A stretch of DNA of 64,000 bases from Paenibacillus sp. Soil750. Its GTDB lineage: Bacteria > Bacillota > Bacilli > Paenibacillales > NBRC-103111. The stretch lies in contig NZ_LMSD01000012.1 of the NCBI RefSeq assembly GCF_001428045.1, positions 101 through 64,100 of the forward strand. Reading direction: 5' to 3'. Under the pieces are notes generated by a model that was not told the origin of the DNA, did not search any database, and was given only the letters and a program-made list of their open reading frames with translations. A program made the translations under genes and the position numbers. Positions 62,874-64,000 of this stretch are shown piece by piece (position 1 is the first letter of the stretch; every line of letters begins with the position of its first letter).

Positions 62874-64000
62874 TTAGCCTTTTAGTCGATCAAAACATAA
62901 TTCAAATTCACGTTTAATTTTCTCTTCATCTAAAGTTAAACACTCACCTTTACGGACGATCCAGTTGCCATCAACGCAAACATCTACGACATCTTTCGCA
63001 CAAGCGGAGTACACAATGTGGGAAACAAAGTCTGTTTTGGGAAGGAAATGAGGCTGATCAATATCCAGAGCGATGAAATCTGCTTTCATTCCAGGCTCAA
63101 GCAAACCAACATCCTCCAACCAAATGGATTCTGCTCCCATCCGAGTCCCAAGCAATAAGGCTTCTTTCGCAGGGATCGCTAATGGGTCACCAGTTACTCC
63201 TTTATGAATAAGAGCTGCCAAACGCATTTCCTCAAACATATCCAAATTGTTATTGGATGCCGCTCCGTCTGTACCTAAAGAAACTTTAACGCCAGCACGC
63301 AATAATTCTGGTAAACGGGCAACACCACTTGCGAGTTTAAGATTACTGCCCGGATTGTGGGAAACACGCACATCATATTGTTTAAGAATAGCTATTTCTT
63401 CATCATTCAAATGAACACCATGCGCAACAAGCGTTGGGCGAGTGAACACGCCTAGCTTTTCCAAGTGCGCCACAGGTCTCGCGCCATACTGTTCGACATT
63501 GCCATCGACTTCACGGCTAGTTTCCGACATATGCGTGTGAATCGGGAGATTAAGATCATGTGCTGCCTGTACAATACGCTCGATATAATCTGGCGGACAT
63601 GTGTAAGGTGCATGCGGCGACATCATCGTAGTAATTCGACCATCCGCCTTACCATGCCAGCTCTTTGCAAATTCAGTTGCTTCAATTAGCTTAGCTGTTT
63701 GCACATCCGGCGGACATAATCCGATCACACCGCGGGTCAAAACGCCGCGCATCCCTGATTCCTCTACTGCCAAAGCAACTTCATTCATATGGTCGTACAT
63801 ATCGACAAATGTCGTTGTGCCGCCTTTGATCATTTCAAGGATCGACAACCGCGTTCCCCATTTGACGTCCTGCGAAGTGAATTTCCCTTCCATCGGCCAC
63901 ATTTTTTCTTCTAACCATACTTGCAGTGCAAGGTCGTCACCATAACCGCGGAGCAATGACATCGCAGCATGTCCATGTGTATTCACAAGTCCTGGCATGT
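62874..64000 (-). CDS. mtaD: 5-methylthioadenosine/S-adenosylhomocysteine deaminase, N-terminus cut by window end
   Basis: Amidohydrolase that deaminates MTA or SAH to the inosine forms. 374 residues are visible from MPGLVNTHGHAAM; the first ~55-60 residues lie outside the window, the open frame continuing past 64000. Metal ligands: HGH (THGHAAM), His in HTHMSET, His in AHGVHL and Asp in SLGTDGAASNNN. Nearest neighbours are the YpmB-like gene and asnS block. It adds to the SAM-related salvage theme of mtnU, mtnE and mtnWXB, though in a different location and orientation. Confidence 0.95.
   Translation of the reverse strand, partial: MPGLVNTHGHAAMSLLRGYGDDLALQVWLEEKMWPMEGKFTSQDVKWGTRLSILEMIKGGTTTFVDMYDHMNEVALAVEESGMRGVLTRGVIGLCPPDVQTAKLIEATEFAKSWHGKADGRITTMMSPHAPYTCPPDYIERIVQAAHDLNLPIHTHMSETSREVDGNVEQYGARPVAHLEKLGVFTRPTLVAHGVHLNDEEIAILKQYDVRVSHNPGSNLKLASGVARLPELLRAGVKVSLGTDGAASNNNLDMFEEMRLAALIHKGVTGDPLAIPAKEALLLGTRMGAESIWLEDVGLLEPGMKADFIALDIDQPHFLPKTDFVSHIVYSACAKDVVDVCVDGNWIVRKGECLTLDEEKIKREFELCFDRLKG

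Overview
The window looks like chromosome of a low-to-moderate-GC, Gram-positive, endospore-forming Firmicute, most likely Paenibacillus or a close relative. This rests on S-layer-homology (SLH) proteins, a GerMN-domain lipoprotein, two T-box leaders, a DnaD initiation protein, a two-GTPase-domain bacterial dynamin, strong AGGAGG ribosome binding sites and frequent GTG/TTG starts. I see no rRNA, tRNA, CRISPR array, transposase or prophage.

Layout. 0-8.8 kb (minus strand): heterodimeric ABC exporter, dynamin DynA, a small conserved protein and endonuclease III. 9-14 kb (minus): envelope operon of amidase, GerMN lipoprotein and large SLH protein. 14.2-16.3 kb (minus): leuCD. 16.4-19.6 kb (plus): Fur-box-controlled iron-siderophore binding lipoprotein and a fused double-length permease with no ATPase gene nearby. 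19.7-21.0 kb: LysR regulator and a small membrane protein. 21.0-39.7 kb (minus): a 16-gene type IV pilus cluster. In transcription order it reads VanW-like, pilB, pilC, pilA, pilM, pilN, pilO, pilT, an SLH protein, a von Willebrand A protein, three pseudopilin-like genes, a CheY fusion, the prepilin peptidase and a chemoreceptor. 40.3-42.2 kb: GAF-LuxR regulator and a cysteine-dioxygenase-like cupin. 42.2-54.9 kb: T-box-controlled glyS, methionine-salvage genes (mtnU, mtnE, mtnWXB) and, between mtnE and mtnW, a T-box-controlled proline block proB-proS-proA-proC. 54.9-55.9 kb: a 1-kb gene-free stretch packed with palindromic, microsatellite and G-rich repeats. 55.9-64 kb (minus): dnaD, asnS, ackA, a 3-hydroxyacyl-CoA dehydrogenase, an FtsH paralogue with a membrane partner, a YpmB-like protein and mtaD (cut by the window end).

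Most notable are the type IV pilus operon, which carries an apparent cell-wall and adhesin module (SLH, VWA, VanW-like) and its own signalling genes; the FtsH paralogue, which lacks the usual external domain and overlaps a single-pass membrane protein that could supply it; and the repeat-rich island, which includes a 189-bp palindrome whose conserved blocks all share one centre. Several genes (the middle of dynA, proB, ackA) hold abrupt GC-rich patches. All functional statements come from reading motifs and context; no database search was run.
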